From positions 1-64,000 of the forward strand of contig NZ_LMDW01000005.1 in assembly GCF_001425205.1 (NCBI RefSeq): a stretch of DNA of 64,000 bases, written 5' to 3'. This DNA comes from Variovorax sp. Root411. GTDB taxonomy: Bacteria; Pseudomonadota; Gammaproteobacteria; Burkholderiales; Burkholderiaceae_C. The notes under the pieces are model-generated. The model had not been told where the DNA came from, made no database searches, and saw nothing but the letters and a program-made list of their open reading frames with translations. The translations under genes were made by a program, and so were the position numbers. Below, one piece after another: positions 47,105-57,373 of this stretch. Position 1 is the first letter of the stretch. Each line of letters opens with the position of its first letter.

Positions 47105-48307
47105 GTGGCACGTTGGAGTGGCATCACTGCGGACGAGATGCGGCTGCTGGAAACGACCTTCTGGTCGGCCGGCGGTTCGCGCCACGCCATGGCCGAGCAA
47201 CTCGGCTTTTCGAAGAGCAAGGCCAACGGGCTGATCGCCGGCCTCGTCGATCAGGGCCTGCTTGCCGAAGCCGGCCTGCAGCGCTCCTCGGGCGGGCGCC
47301 GCGCCGAGAACCTCCAGCTGAATGCCGGGCTCGGCGTGCTCGTCGGCATCGACATCGGCGCCACCAGCCTCGACGTGGCCGTGCTGCGGCCCGACCTCAC
47401 CGTGCTCGCGCAGCATGACGAGCCCGCCGACGTGCGCGAAGGCCCGGCCGTGGTGCTGGCGCGCGTGCGCACGCTCATGCGCGAACTGCTGGCCCGCTGC
47501 AATGTGGGCGCCAGGGACGTGCTCGGCATCGGCATTGGCGTGCCCGGCCCCGTGAACTTCGAGATCGGCCAGCTCGTGAATCCGCCACTGATGCCGGCTT
47601 GGGACAGCTTCTCGATCCGCGACTACCTGCGCGAGGACTACGCGGCGCCTGTCTTCGTCGACAACGACGTGAACCTGATGGCGCTCGGCGAACTCTGGCG
47701 CCTGAAGCGTTCGCTGAGCAACTTCCTCGTCATCAAGATCGGCACCGGCATCGGCTGCGGCATCGTCTGCCACGGCGAGGTGTATCGCGGCGCGGCCGGT
47801 TCGGCCGGGGACGTGGGGCACATCTGCGTCGACCAGGAGGGCCCGCGCTGCCACTGCGGCAATCTCGGCTGTGTCGAGGCCATGGCCGCCGGCCCCGCGA
47901 TCACGCGCATGGCGATGCAGGCGGCCGAAGCCGGCGAAAGCGCGGCGCTCGCCGAATGCCTGCGCGTGCACGGGCGCATCGACGCGATCGATGTGGGCCA
48001 GGCCAGCCGCGGCGGCGATACGGCGGCCAACGCCATCATCCAGCGCGCGGGCAGCCTGATCGGGCAGATGCTCGCGTCGGTGGTCAACTTCTTCAATCCG
48101 TCGCACGTGTTCATCGGCGGCGGCATCACGCGCATCGGGCCGTTGTTCCTGGCGGCCGTGCGGCAGAGCGTCTATCAGCGCTCGCTTGCGCTCTCGACGC
48201 GGCACCTCGAAATCCAATACACGCCGCTGGGCGTGCAGGGCGGCCTGGTGGGTGCCGGCGTGCTCGCGATGCACGAGACACTGAAGGTCCGCGGGGTGGC
48301 GCCATGA
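47105..48307 (+). CDS. ROK-family transcriptional regulator
   Basis: A 400-aa repressor-type ROK protein of the Mlc/NagC/XylR kind. An N-terminal winged helix (about 8-68) is followed by a sugar-kinase-like fold with GIDIGATSLDVAVL near 80 and the Zn motif CHCGNLGCVE near 255. The GTG start has an upstream purine-rich stretch. The gene overlaps the ABC transporter ATPase gene by four bases and probably controls the same sugar. Confidence 0.93.
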   Translation: MARWSGITADEMRLLETTFWSAGGSRHAMAEQLGFSKSKANGLIAGLVDQGLLAEAGLQRSSGGRRAENLQLNAGLGVLVGIDIGATSLDVAVLRPDLTVLAQHDEPADVREGPAVVLARVRTLMRELLARCNVGARDVLGIGIGVPGPVNFEIGQLVNPPLMPAWDSFSIRDYLREDYAAPVFVDNDVNLMALGELWRLKRSLSNFLVIKIGTGIGCGIVCHGEVYRGAAGSAGDVGHICVDQEGPRCHCGNLGCVEAMAAGPAITRMAMQAAEAGESAALAECLRVHGRIDAIDVGQASRGGDTAANAIIQRAGSLIGQMLASVVNFFNPSHVFIGGGITRIGPLFLAAVRQSVYQRSLALSTRHLEIQYTPLGVQGGLVGAGVLAMHETLKVRGVAP

Positions 48308-49842
48308 CGGCAGCAGCGGAAAGCAAGGGAAGCGTCGCGGTCGAATTCGACGGCGTGGTGAAGGCCTTCGGCCCGGTGCAGGTGCTGCACGGCGTGAGCT
48401 TCTCGCTGGCGCCAGGCCACGTGTACGGGCTGCTCGGCGAGAACGGCGCGGGCAAGTCGACGCTGATGAAGATCCTCGCGGGCTATGAATCGCTGAGCGG
48501 TGGCACGCTGCGCGTCAACGGCCAGCTGCAGCAGTTCGGGAGTTCGCGCGACGCCGAGGCGCTGGGCATCGTGCTCATCCACCAGGAGTTCAACCTCGCG
48601 GAAGACTTGAGTGTGGCGCAGAACATCTTCCTGGGCCATGAAAAGAAGAAGGGCTGGCTGCTCGATGACGCATCGATGGAGCGCGACGCCGCCGCCGCAC
48701 TCGCCGCGGTCGGCCTGAACATCGACCCGCGCACCAAGGTCCGTCGCCTCATCGTCGCCGAGAAGCAGCTCGTCGAGATCGCCAAGGCCATCGCCCGCCG
48801 CGCGCGCCTGCTCGTCATGGACGAGCCCACCGCGACGCTGACCCCTGGCGAAACCGAGCGCCTGTTCAAGCTCATCGCGCAGCTGCGCGCCGACGGCGTG
48901 ACCATCGTCTACATCTCGCACAAACTCGACGAAGTGGAGCAGGTGACCGATGAGGTGATCGTGATGCGCGATGGCCGCTTCGTCGCGCGTGCGCCCACGC
49001 CCGAGGTCACGCGCCAGCAGATGGCCAACCTCATGGTGGGCCGCGAGCTGGCGGACCTCTACCCGCCGCGCGACGTGGTCGTGGCGGCCGATGCCCCCGC
49101 CATGCGCGTGCGCAACTTCAGCGTGCCCGGCTGGGCGCAGGAGGCGAATTTCGAGGTGCGCCCCGGCGAGATCCTCGGCTTTGCGGGCCTCGTCGGCGCG
49201 GGCCGCACCGAACTCTTCGAAGGGCTGCTCGGCCTGCGCCCCGCGAGCGGCGGCGTCGAGATGCTCGGCAAGCCCGTGCCCGGCGGCAAAGGCTGGCGCA
49301 ACCCGCGCGACGCCGCGAGGCACGGCCTCACGTACCTCAGCGAAGACCGCAAGGGCAAGGGCCTGCACGTCAACTTCGGCCTGCGTCAGAACCTCACGCT
49401 GATGGCACTCGAGCGCTATGCACAGCCATGGCTCAAGCCCGAGGCCGAACGCGGCGCGCTCGCCGAGGCGGTGAAGGACTACGGCATCCGCACCGGTTCG
49501 CTGGACGTCAAGGCCTCGTCGCTGTCGGGTGGAAACCAGCAGAAGCTCGCGCTCGCCAAGGTGCTGCAACCTCGCCCCAAGGTGGTGGTGCTCGACGAGC
49601 CCACGCGCGGCGTCGACGTGGGCGCCAAGCGCGACATCTATTTCCTGATCCAGCGACTCGCCCGCGAAGGGCTCGCGGTGATCGTCGTCTCGTCGGAGCT
49701 GATGGAGCTGATCGGCCTGTGCCACCGCGTCGCGGTGATGCGCGCGGGCCGGCTCGTCGCCACGCTCGATGCGAACCATCTGACAGAAGAGGAGCTCATC
49801 GCTCATGCCACCGGAACCGCAAACTCCCCCGCAGTCGCTTGA
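48304..49842 (+). CDS. Sugar ABC transporter, ATP-binding protein
   Basis: A 512-aa RbsA/XylG-type protein with two ABC cassettes. The first has Walker [15 protein letters not shown] near residue 43 and [12 protein letters not shown]; the second has a degenerate Walker [14 protein letters not shown], the signature [13 protein letters not shown] near residue 403 and [15 protein letters not shown]. It energises uptake of a pentose or similar sugar. It overlaps the permease gene by 38 bases. Confidence 0.95.
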   Translation: MTAAAESKGSVAVEFDGVVKAFGPVQVLHGVSFSLAPGHVYGLLGENGAGKSTLMKILAGYESLSGGTLRVNGQLQQFGSSRDAEALGIVLIHQEFNLAEDLSVAQNIFLGHEKKKGWLLDDASMERDAAAALAAVGLNIDPRTKVRRLIVAEKQLVEIAKAIARRARLLVMDEPTATLTPGETERLFKLIAQLRADGVTIVYISHKLDEVEQVTDEVIVMRDGRFVARAPTPEVTRQQMANLMVGRELADLYPPRDVVVAADAPAMRVRNFSVPGWAQEANFEVRPGEILGFAGLVGAGRTELFEGLLGLRPASGGVEMLGKPVPGGKGWRNPRDAARHGLTYLSEDRKGKGLHVNFGLRQNLTLMALERYAQPWLKPEAERGALAEAVKDYGIRTGSLDVKASSLSGGNQQKLALAKVLQPRPKVVVLDEPTRGVDVGAKRDIYFLIQRLAREGLAVIVVSSELMELIGLCHRVAVMRAGRLVATLDANHLTEEELIAHATGTANSPAVA

Positions 49843-50836
49843 GGCCGCGCGGCAGCAGCACCGCAGCGAGGCGAAGCCGCGCTGGACGCAGCGCCTGCAC
49901 GGGCTCGGCCCGGTCATCGGACTCGCGCTGCTGTGCATTGCCGGCACGCTGCTGAACGGCGACTTCGCGACGCTCGACAACGCGATGAACGTGCTCACGC
50001 GCACGGCCTTCATCGGCATCATCGCGGTGGGCATGTGCTTCGTGATCATCTCGGGCGGCATCGACCTGTCGGTGGGCTCGATGGCCGCGCTCATCGCCGG
50101 CAGTGTGATCATGTTCATCAACTGGGCCGGGCCGGCCTCGGGCTCGCCGCTCCTCGCGGTGGTGATGGGCGCCGTGCTGGCGGTGGTGCTCGGCGCGGTG
50201 TTCGGCCTTGCCCATGGCCTCTTGATCACCAAGGGGCGCATCGAACCGTTCATCGTGACGCTGGGCACGCTCGGCATCTTCCGCGCGTACCTCACCTACT
50301 TCGCCGACGGCGGCGCGCTCACGCTCGACAACGAGCTGTCGGACCTCTATGCACCTGTGTACTACGCGAGCCTCGCGGGCATTCCGGTGCCGGTGTGGGT
50401 GTTCGTGATCGTCGCGATCATCGGCGGTGTGATCCTGAACCGCACGGCCTACGGGCGCTACGTGCAGGCCATCGGCTCGAACGAGCAGGTCGCGCGCTAC
50501 GCGGCCGTGGACGTCGACCGCGTGAAGATCCTCACCTACGTGCTGCTCGGCGTGTGCGTGGGCATTGCCACGCTGCTGTACGTGCCGCGCCTGGGTTCGG
50601 CTTCACCAACGACCGGCCTGCTGTGGGAACTCGAGGCCATCGCGGCGGTGATCGTCGGCGGCACCGCGCTCAAGGGCGGCGCGGGCAGCATCACCGGCAC
50701 CGTGGTGGGCGCGATCCTGCTCTCGGTCATCAGCAACATCCTGAACCTCACCAGCATCATCAGCGTGTACCTGAATGCGGCGGTGCAGGGCTTCGTGATC
50801 ATCATCGTCGCGTTCCTGCAGCGTGGACGCCGCTAG
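49805..50836 (+). CDS. Sugar ABC transporter permease
   Basis: A 343-aa RbsC-family permease with about nine or ten spans. Typical blocks are [17 protein letters not shown] near residue 82 and [21 protein letters not shown] near residue 280. The first 30 residues are cytoplasmic and charged. It pairs with the upstream ATPase and downstream binding protein. Confidence 0.94.
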   Translation: MPPEPQTPPQSLEAARQQHRSEAKPRWTQRLHGLGPVIGLALLCIAGTLLNGDFATLDNAMNVLTRTAFIGIIAVGMCFVIISGGIDLSVGSMAALIAGSVIMFINWAGPASGSPLLAVVMGAVLAVVLGAVFGLAHGLLITKGRIEPFIVTLGTLGIFRAYLTYFADGGALTLDNELSDLYAPVYYASLAGIPVPVWVFVIVAIIGGVILNRTAYGRYVQAIGSNEQVARYAAVDVDRVKILTYVLLGVCVGIATLLYVPRLGSASPTTGLLWELEAIAAVIVGGTALKGGAGSITGTVVGAILLSVISNILNLTSIISVYLNAAVQGFVIIIVAFLQRGRR

Positions 50837-50880
50837 TTCTTTCTCGTTCCCGTTCCATCAACCACAAGGAGACACCCAGC

Positions 50881-51843
50881 ATGACGACTTTCACCCGACG
50901 CCTCGCACTCACGGCAGTTGCCGCTGCTGCATTCGCCAGCCTGCCCGCGCTCGCCGCGGAGAAGGTCAACCTCGGCGTTTCGATTCCCGCGGCCACGCAC
51001 AGCTTCATGGGCGGCATCAACTACTGGGCCAACCAGGCGAAGAAGGACCTCGAGAAGGAACACAAGGACCTGAAGATCACGATCAAGACCGCGGCGAACG
51101 CGCCCGAGCAGGCCAACCAGCTGCAGGATCTGTCGACGGTCACCAAGATCAACGCGCTGGTCGTGTTCCCGTTTGAATCGGCTGCACTGACGAAGCCGGT
51201 CGCGCAGGTCAAGGCGAAGGGCGCGTACGTCACCGTGGTCGACCGCGGCCTGACCGACACCAGCGCGCAGGATGCGTACGTGGCCGGCGACAACACGGCC
51301 TTCGGCAAGATCCCGGCCGAGTACATCGTGAAGCAGCTCGGCGGCAAGGGCAACGTGGTCGCACTGCGCGGCATCGCCACCACGCTCGACAACGAACGCA
51401 TGGACGCCTTCAACGCCGTGCTCAAGGGCAGCCCCGACATCAAGCTGCTCGACGCCAAGTACGCCAACTGGAACCGCGACGACGCGTTCAAGGTCACGCA
51501 GGACTACCTGACGCGCTTCAAGAACATCGACGCCATCTGGGCCGCCGACGACGACATGGCCGTGGGTGTGCTCAAGGCCATCGAGCAGGCCAAGCGCGAC
51601 GACATCAAGATCATCTTCGGCGGCGCGGGCGCCAAGGGCATGGTCAAGACCATCATGGACGGCAAGGACAAGCGCATCGGCGCCGACGTGAGCTACTCGC
51701 CGAAGTTCATCTACGACGCGATCAAGCTCACGGCGGAGGCGCGGCTGAAGGGCGAGAAGCTACCGGCGACCACGATCATTCCTTCGGTGCTGATCACCAA
51801 GGAAAACGCCAAGGACTTCTACCACCCCAACTCGCCTTTCTGA
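50881..51843 (+). CDS. Sugar ABC transporter substrate-binding protein
   Basis: A 320-aa periplasmic binding protein of the RbsB type. The signal peptide ends near PALAAEK. The two-lobed fold begins [22 protein letters not shown] and has [20 protein letters not shown] and [20 protein letters not shown]-type sequence. The last component of the transporter; AAGGAG precedes the ATG. Ligand not predicted from sequence. Confidence 0.94.
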   Translation: MTTFTRRLALTAVAAAAFASLPALAAEKVNLGVSIPAATHSFMGGINYWANQAKKDLEKEHKDLKITIKTAANAPEQANQLQDLSTVTKINALVVFPFESAALTKPVAQVKAKGAYVTVVDRGLTDTSAQDAYVAGDNTAFGKIPAEYIVKQLGGKGNVVALRGIATTLDNERMDAFNAVLKGSPDIKLLDAKYANWNRDDAFKVTQDYLTRFKNIDAIWAADDDMAVGVLKAIEQAKRDDIKIIFGGAGAKGMVKTIMDGKDKRIGADVSYSPKFIYDAIKLTAEARLKGEKLPATTIIPSVLITKENAKDFYHPNSPF

Positions 51844-51858
51844 GCGCGGCTTGCCTTG

Positions 51859-51972
51859 CCCCCTCTCCCCTCGGGGAGAGGGTTGGGGTGAGGGCCGACG
51901 GCGATTGCAAAGGCGGTGCGTATGCAAGCGCTGATGCCCTCACCCTAACCCTCTCCCAAAAGGAGGGGGGAC
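51859..51972. repeat. Palindromic repeat family B, copy 2
   Basis: Arms at 51859-51895 and 51935-51972 are near-perfect inverted repeats (GAGAGGGTTGGGGTGAGGGC against its complement). It lies in the 160 bases between the binding-protein gene and the dehydrogenase gene; nothing else is seen there. It is related to the copies at 26054, 55613 and 57394, though it differs in details. Confidence 0.8.
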
Positions 51973-52003
51973 AGTTACCAAGTCAGGAACATCGAGGAGA
52001 TTG

Positions 52004-53167
52004 ATGACCGATACACCTCTTCGCAAACTCCGCTACGCCATGGTCGGCGGCGGCCGCGACGCCTTCATCGGCGGCGTGCACCGCAAGGCCATGGCGCTCG
52101 ACGGACAGATCGAGCTCGTCGCGGGCGCGCTCTCGTCGAGCTCCGACAAGGCGCGCGCCTCGGGCCGCGACCTCGGCCTGGCCGACGGCCGCAACCACGG
52201 CGACTGGCAGTCGCTGCTGGCCGACGAGTTGAAGCGCCCGCTGGAAGAGCGCATCGACTTCGTGTCGATCGTCACGCCCAATCACATGCACTTTCCGGTG
52301 GCGCAGGCCTTTGCCGAAGCCGGCTTCCACGTGGTGTGCGACAAGCCGCTGGTGCACACGCGCGTGCAGGCCGAGGCGCTGGTCGCCGCCGTGGCGAAGC
52401 AGGGCACGGTGTTCGGCGTCACCTACAACTACACCGGCTATCCGATGGTGCGGCAGGCGCGCGAGATGGTGCGCTCGGGCCAGATCGGCGAGGTTCGCAA
52501 GGTCGTCGTCGAATACAACCAGGGCTGGCTCGCCAGCCACGTCGAAGGTGGCACCAACAAGCAGGCCGACTGGCGCACCGACCCCGCGCGCAGCGGCGCG
52601 GCCGGTGCCATCGGCGACATCGGCTCGCATGCCGAGAACCTCGCGGCCACCGTCACCGGCCTGCAAATCGAAAGCCTGTGCGCGGACCTGAGCGCGCTGG
52701 TGCCGGGCCGCATGCTCGACGACGACGGCAGTCTGCTGTTGCGCTTCAAGGGCGGTGCGCGCGGCGTGCTGGTGGCCTCGCAGATCAACACCGGCCTGGA
52801 GAACGACCTGCGCCTGCGCGTCTCCGGCACGCTGGGCACGCTCGAATGGCGCCAGGAGCAGCCGAGCCAGCTGATGCATCTGCCGCACGATGGACCGAAG
52901 CGCGTGCTGACGCGCGGTGCGCCTTGGCTGTGCGAAGCCGCGAAGCGCGCCAGCCGGCTGCCGGCGGGGCACCCCGAAGGTTTCATCGAAGCCTTCGCGA
53001 ATGTCTACGCAGGCGTTGCGGCGGACATCCGCGCGCGGCTGGCGGGCCAGCCGGTCGACCCGCTGGACGCCGACTACCCGCGCGTGGAAGACGGCGCGCG
53101 CGGCGTGCGGTTCATCGAGCGCACGGTGGCCTCGGCGAAAAGCGAATTAAAGTGGACGCCCTGGTAG
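52004..53167 (+). CDS. Gfo/Idh/MocA-family dehydrogenase
   Basis: A 387-aa NAD(P)-dependent sugar or cyclitol dehydrogenase. The Rossmann fold starts [20 protein letters not shown]; the active-site Lys is in [11 protein letters not shown] near residue 115; [10 protein letters not shown] near 210 carries the catalytic His. It follows the sugar transporter on the same strand and likely acts on the imported sugar. The ATG at 52004 is preferred to a TTG one codon earlier; AGGAGA precedes it. Confidence 0.92.
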   Translation: MTDTPLRKLRYAMVGGGRDAFIGGVHRKAMALDGQIELVAGALSSSSDKARASGRDLGLADGRNHGDWQSLLADELKRPLEERIDFVSIVTPNHMHFPVAQAFAEAGFHVVCDKPLVHTRVQAEALVAAVAKQGTVFGVTYNYTGYPMVRQAREMVRSGQIGEVRKVVVEYNQGWLASHVEGGTNKQADWRTDPARSGAAGAIGDIGSHAENLAATVTGLQIESLCADLSALVPGRMLDDDGSLLLRFKGGARGVLVASQINTGLENDLRLRVSGTLGTLEWRQEQPSQLMHLPHDGPKRVLTRGAPWLCEAAKRASRLPAGHPEGFIEAFANVYAGVAADIRARLAGQPVDPLDADYPRVEDGARGVRFIERTVASAKSELKWTPW

Positions 53168-53192
53168 CGCGCTGCGCGCTGCACAGGCCTCC

Positions 53193-53897
53193 ATGACACC
53201 TTTTGCCTCCGACGCATCTTCTTCATCGACGGCACAGCAGCCCTGGGTGGCTGCCCTGTGGCGGCGCTGCATCACGTTGTTCCCGTTGAAGCTGGTCGGC
53301 AACACGGTCGCCACCCTCGGCTTCTTCCCGCTCTACTTCTGGATCATGAAGCACGCCGGCCAAGCCTGGGTGCTGCCGCTCACGGCCGTCGACCATCTCA
53401 TCGCCTTCTGGCCAGCGTTGCTGCCGGTGTACCTCTCGCTCTGGGGCTACATCGCGCTGCCGGTGCTGCTGGCCAAGGACAAGCGCGAGTTATTGAGCTT
53501 CTCCTTCGGCTGCGCGGCGATGACGGTCTTCGCACTGCTCGTGTTCTGGTTCATGCCCACGGCGATTCCGAACTTCGCGGTCGATACCGCGCCGGGCACC
53601 TCGCTGCAATTCCTCAAGATGGTCGATTCGGCCGGCAACGCCTTTCCCTCGCTGCACGTCTCGTTCTCGGTGTTCACCTGCGTCGCGCTGGCGCGGCAGC
53701 TGCGCGAAGTGAGGGCGCCGAGCTGGCTGCGCATCGTCAACGTGGCCTGGGCCGTGGGCATCGTCTATTCGACGATGGCGGTGCGCCAGCATGTGTTGGT
53801 CGACGTGCTGGGCGGCCTGGCGCTGGGCGTGGCGCTTGGTGTTGCCACACGGCAGCGCGGCCCGGCGCTCGCACCGGTGCACGCGCGCCCGGCGTAG
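53193..53897 (+). CDS. PAP2-family membrane phosphatase-like protein
   Basis: A 234-aa membrane protein with six predicted spans. The PAP2 core has FPSLHVSFSVFTCV near residue 152 and STMAVRQHVLVDVLGG near residue 195, with the conserved histidines of the active site. The first motif is weak, so it fits the PAP2_3/inositolphosphotransferase branch better than classical PgpB. A lipid-phosphate substrate is possible. Confidence 0.85.
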   Translation: MTPFASDASSSSTAQQPWVAALWRRCITLFPLKLVGNTVATLGFFPLYFWIMKHAGQAWVLPLTAVDHLIAFWPALLPVYLSLWGYIALPVLLAKDKRELLSFSFGCAAMTVFALLVFWFMPTAIPNFAVDTAPGTSLQFLKMVDSAGNAFPSLHVSFSVFTCVALARQLREVRAPSWLRIVNVAWAVGIVYSTMAVRQHVLVDVLGGLALGVALGVATRQRGPALAPVHARPA

Positions 53898-53974
53898 GCC
53901 GATTGCGGTATTCCGCCGCGGCGGAGTGCGCGGTACAACCCGGGCATCGTCGTTCACCGGTGTGGGAGCTCGCC

Positions 53975-54502
53975 ATGAAGATTCGTTTGTCCGCCGTCGC
54001 AGCCTGCATCGCGGCCATCGCATGTCCTGCGTTCGCCCTCGACTTCCCTTCGCGCAAACCCGGCCTGTGGGAAATCCAGACCGGGGACGGCACGGGCACG
54101 GGCAAGGGCCCCGGCGCCGGCCACACCATGCAGCAGTGCATCGACGCGGCCAGCGACAAGGCGCTGCGCGACATGGGCCAGGGCATGAGCAAGGACATGT
54201 GTTCGAAGCAGGAGCTGCGTTCCGACGGCGGCAAGCTGGTGATGGACTCGGTCTGCAAGATCGGCAACACGGTCGCCACCTCGCATGCGGTGTTGAGCGG
54301 CGACTTCGGCACGGCCTACCGCATGGAAAGCAAGTCGACCTACAACCCGCCGCTGATGGGCCGTGCAGAGGGCGCGAGCGTCATGGAGGCCAGGTGGATC
54401 GGCCCCTGCAAGGCCGACCAGAAGCCGGGCGACATGGTCATGTCCAACGGCATGAAGATGAACGCGCTCGACATGATGAAAAACCGGCCGAAGAAGCCGT
54501 AG
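53975..54502 (+). CDS. DUF3617-type periplasmic protein
   Basis: A 175-aa exported protein with a signal peptide ending near PAFALDF. The mature protein starts FPSRKPGLWEIQ and has four cysteines, including MQQCID, DMCSKQ, DSVCKIG and GPCKADQ, matching DUF3617. Function unknown. The ATG at 53975 follows GGGAGCTCGCC. Confidence 0.85.
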   Translation: MKIRLSAVAACIAAIACPAFALDFPSRKPGLWEIQTGDGTGTGKGPGAGHTMQQCIDAASDKALRDMGQGMSKDMCSKQELRSDGGKLVMDSVCKIGNTVATSHAVLSGDFGTAYRMESKSTYNPPLMGRAEGASVMEARWIGPCKADQKPGDMVMSNGMKMNALDMMKNRPKKP

Positions 54503-54593
54503 CCCGCCGCACACCGGGTAGGCGCCGGCCCACAGCGCTTTGCGCCTGCCGTGGTGCGGCGGGAAACCGCCGCTGCGCCTACGATGGCGTGCC

Positions 54594-55721
54594 ATGCCCG
54601 CACAGCAGGAAGAAGACCTCCTCGTCGTCGCCCGGCCCGAGGGCCTTTATTGCCCACCCGGCGATTTCTACATCGACCCGTGGCGGCCGGTGGCGCGCGC
54701 CGTCATCACGCATGCGCATTCGGACCATGCGCGCGCCGGGCACGCGCACTACCTGGCCCACACCGACAGCGCCGGCACGCTGCGCGCGCGCCTCGGCAGC
54801 GACATCGATCTGCAGACGCTGGCCTACGGCGAGGCCATTGAGCACCGTGGCGTGCGCGTCTCGCTGCATCCGGCTGGCCATGTGCTGGGCTCGGCGCAGG
54901 TGCGGCTCGAACGTCGCGCTCGCGTGTGGGTGGCCTCGGGCGACTACAAGACCGAACCCGACGGCACCTGCCCGCCCTTCGAGCCCGTGCCTTGTGACAC
55001 CTTCATCACCGAGTCGACCTTTGGCCTGCCGATCTATCGCTGGCCCACGCAGGCCGTGCTGTTCGCGGAGATCGACGCGTGGTGGCGCGCCAATGCGCAG
55101 GCCGGGCGCGCGTCGGTGCTGTTCTGCTATGCCTTCGGCAAGGCGCAGCGCATCCTGCATGGCGTGGATGCGAGCATCGGGCCGATCGTCGTGCACGGGG
55201 CGGTGGAGCCGCTCAATGCGGTGTACCGGGCGGCGGGCGTCTCTTTGCCGCCCACCTTGCGTGCGGATGATGAGGGCGTCGACGCCGCATTGCTGAAGCG
55301 TTCGCTGGTGCTCGCACCGCCATCGGCGCAGGGCTCGCCGTGGATGCGCCGCTTCGGCAACTACGCCGATGCGTTCGCCAGCGGGTGGATGCAGCTGCGC
55401 GGCACGCGCCGCCGAAGAGGCGTGGACCGCGGCTTCGTGATGTCCGACCATGCCGACTGGCCCGGCCTGCAGCAGGCGATTGCAGGCACCGGTGCAGAGC
55501 GCGTGTTCGTCACGCACGGCAGCGTGCAGGTGATGGTGCGGTGGCTTACGGAGAACGGCCTCGATGCGCAGGGCTTCAAGACCGAGTACGGCGATGAAGA
55601 CGATCAGGAAACTTCCTCCTCCTCTGGGGGCGGGGTGGGGAGGGGGCAGGCGGCGCTCGATGGGGACGCTGAAAGCCCCCATCCCAGCCTTCCCCCGGAG
55701 GGGGAAGGAGAAATACCGTGA
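54594..55721 (+). CDS. Ligase-associated MBL-fold exonuclease
   Basis: A 375-aa metallo-beta-lactamase fold nuclease of the ligase-associated group. The metal site HAHSDHARAGH is near residue 40; HPAGHVLGSAQV, GDYKTEPDG and the later VMSDHAD follow. Homologues act with the DNA ligase and helicase encoded next to them in DNA repair. The last 40 or so residues (from about 336) are Gly/Ser/Pro-rich and are translated from repeat B copy 3; they are not part of the fold. The stop overlaps the ligase GTG start by three bases. Confidence 0.93.
   Translation: MPAQQEEDLLVVARPEGLYCPPGDFYIDPWRPVARAVITHAHSDHARAGHAHYLAHTDSAGTLRARLGSDIDLQTLAYGEAIEHRGVRVSLHPAGHVLGSAQVRLERRARVWVASGDYKTEPDGTCPPFEPVPCDTFITESTFGLPIYRWPTQAVLFAEIDAWWRANAQAGRASVLFCYAFGKAQRILHGVDASIGPIVVHGAVEPLNAVYRAAGVSLPPTLRADDEGVDAALLKRSLVLAPPSAQGSPWMRRFGNYADAFASGWMQLRGTRRRRGVDRGFVMSDHADWPGLQQAIAGTGAERVFVTHGSVQVMVRWLTENGLDAQGFKTEYGDEDDQETSSSSGGGVGRGQAALDGDAESPHPSLPPEGEGEIP
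55613..55713. repeat. Palindromic repeat family B, copy 3, in coding sequence
   Basis: Arms at 55613-55650 and 55674-55713 form an imperfect inverted repeat. The whole element is inside the 3' end of the exonuclease frame. Its right end supplies GAAGGAG seven bases before the ligase start. Confidence 0.8.
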
Positions 55722-57373
55722 AAGCGTTTGCCGCGCTTTACCGCGAGCTCGATGCGAGCACGTCTAGCCTCGCCAAGCAGGCGGCGCTGCAGCGCTACCT
55801 GCGCGAAGCCGATGCCGCCGACGCCGCATGGGCCGTCTACTTCCTCGCCGGTGGCAAGCCGCGCCAACTGGTGCCCACCAAGCTCCTGCGCCTGCTCGCG
55901 CAGGAGGCGGCCGGCCTGCCCGAGTGGCTGTTCGACGAAAGCTACGACGCCGTGGGCGACCTCGCCGAGACCATCGCGCTGCTGTTGCCGCCGCCGAGCG
56001 AGGTGCACGATCTCGGGCTCGCGGGTTGGGTCGAGCAGCATCTGCTGCCATTGCGCGACGCCGCGAAGACGGCACCCGAGCAGCTCGCGGACCGGCTGCG
56101 CGCGCAGTGGCGCCAGCTTGCGGCCGAAGAGCGGCTGGTGTACTTCAAGCTCATCACCGGTGCATTCCGCGTGGGCGTGTCGAAGCTGCAGGTGACGCAG
56201 GCGCTCGCCGCGGTCGGCGGCATCGACGCCAAGCGCGTCGCGCAGCGGCTCATGGGCTACACGCACATCGGCGCGCGACCCCGGTCCGATGACTACCGCA
56301 CGCTCATCGCACCCGAGTCGAGCGCCGAACAGGAGCAGAAGACCAGCGGTCAACCGTACCCCTTCTTCCTCGCGCATCCGTTCAACATTCCGCTCGAGCA
56401 GTTCGATGCCGTGCTGGGATCACCGTCCGGCTGGATCGTCGAGTGGAAGTGGGACGGCATCCGCGCGCAGCTCGTGAAGCGCGCGGGCGTGGTGTGGGTC
56501 TGGTCGCGCGGCGAAGAGCTGGTGACGGAGCGCTTCCCCGAGCTTGCCGTGCTCGGTGAGGCGTTGCCCGACGGCACGGTGCTCGACGGCGAAATCGCCG
56601 TGTGGCGCGAAGACCGGGTACAGCCCTTCGCCGAGCTGCAGAAGCGCATCGGCCGCAAGACGCTCGGTGCCAAGTTGCTGCGCGTCATTCCCGTGGTGCT
56701 GCTGGTCTACGACCTCCTCGAATGGGAAGGCCGTGACCTGCGTGCAGTGCCGCAGTCGGAGCGGCGCGTGTTGCTCGATGAACTGGTCACGCGCATGCAG
56801 CATCCTTCGCTGCTGCCGAGCCCGATGCTCACCGGGCTCGACTGGCCCGATCTCGCAAGGCAGCGCGAAGCCGCACGCACCATGGGCGTCGAAGGGATGA
56901 TGCTCAAGCGGCGCGATGCGCAGTACGGCGTGGGCCGCACCAAGGACGTCGGCGTGTGGTGGAAGTGGAAGATCGACCCGCTCAGCATCGACGCGGTGCT
57001 GATCTACGCACAGCGCGGCCACGGCCGGCGCGCGAGCCTCTTCAGCGACTACACCTTCGCGGTGTGGGACGGCCCGCCCGGGCAAGCCGACCGCAAGCTC
57101 GTGCCTTTCGCCAAGGCCTACTCGGGCCTCACCGACGCCGAGATGGCGCGCGTGGACGCGATCATCCGCAAGACCACGGTGGAAAGCTTCGGACCGGTGA
57201 AGAGCGTGAAGCCGACGCTGGTGTTCGAGCTGGGCTTCGAGGGCATCGCGCGCAGCGCGCGGCACAAGAGCGGCATCGCGGTGCGCTTTCCGCGCATGCT
57301 GCGGTGGCGGGAGGACAAGCCGGTGGCGGAGGCGGATACGTTGCAGACGCTCGCTGCGTTGCTTCCCTCATGA
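55718..57373 (+). CDS. ATP-dependent DNA ligase
   Basis: A 551-aa ATP-dependent ligase of the bacterial ligase-associated repair set. The N-terminal DNA-binding domain covers residues 1 to about 205. The adenylated Lys244 is in [11 protein letters not shown], followed by VLDGEIAVW, the [22 protein letters not shown] region and the OB fold. It starts with GTG at 55718 in overlap with the exonuclease stop; its ribosome-binding site lies in repeat B. The chromosome should also have an NAD-dependent LigA elsewhere. The gene is flanked by two repeats of the same family. Confidence 0.95.
   Translation: MKAFAALYRELDASTSSLAKQAALQRYLREADAADAAWAVYFLAGGKPRQLVPTKLLRLLAQEAAGLPEWLFDESYDAVGDLAETIALLLPPPSEVHDLGLAGWVEQHLLPLRDAAKTAPEQLADRLRAQWRQLAAEERLVYFKLITGAFRVGVSKLQVTQALAAVGGIDAKRVAQRLMGYTHIGARPRSDDYRTLIAPESSAEQEQKTSGQPYPFFLAHPFNIPLEQFDAVLGSPSGWIVEWKWDGIRAQLVKRAGVVWVWSRGEELVTERFPELAVLGEALPDGTVLDGEIAVWREDRVQPFAELQKRIGRKTLGAKLLRVIPVVLLVYDLLEWEGRDLRAVPQSERRVLLDELVTRMQHPSLLPSPMLTGLDWPDLARQREAARTMGVEGMMLKRRDAQYGVGRTKDVGVWWKWKIDPLSIDAVLIYAQRGHGRRASLFSDYTFAVWDGPPGQADRKLVPFAKAYSGLTDAEMARVDAIIRKTTVESFGPVKSVKPTLVFELGFEGIARSARHKSGIAVRFPRMLRWREDKPVAEADTLQTLAALLPS

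Noticed and set aside
55118-55270. Separate small gene inside the exonuclease
   Set aside because: Out-of-frame open stretch within a conserved enzyme, without independent signals.
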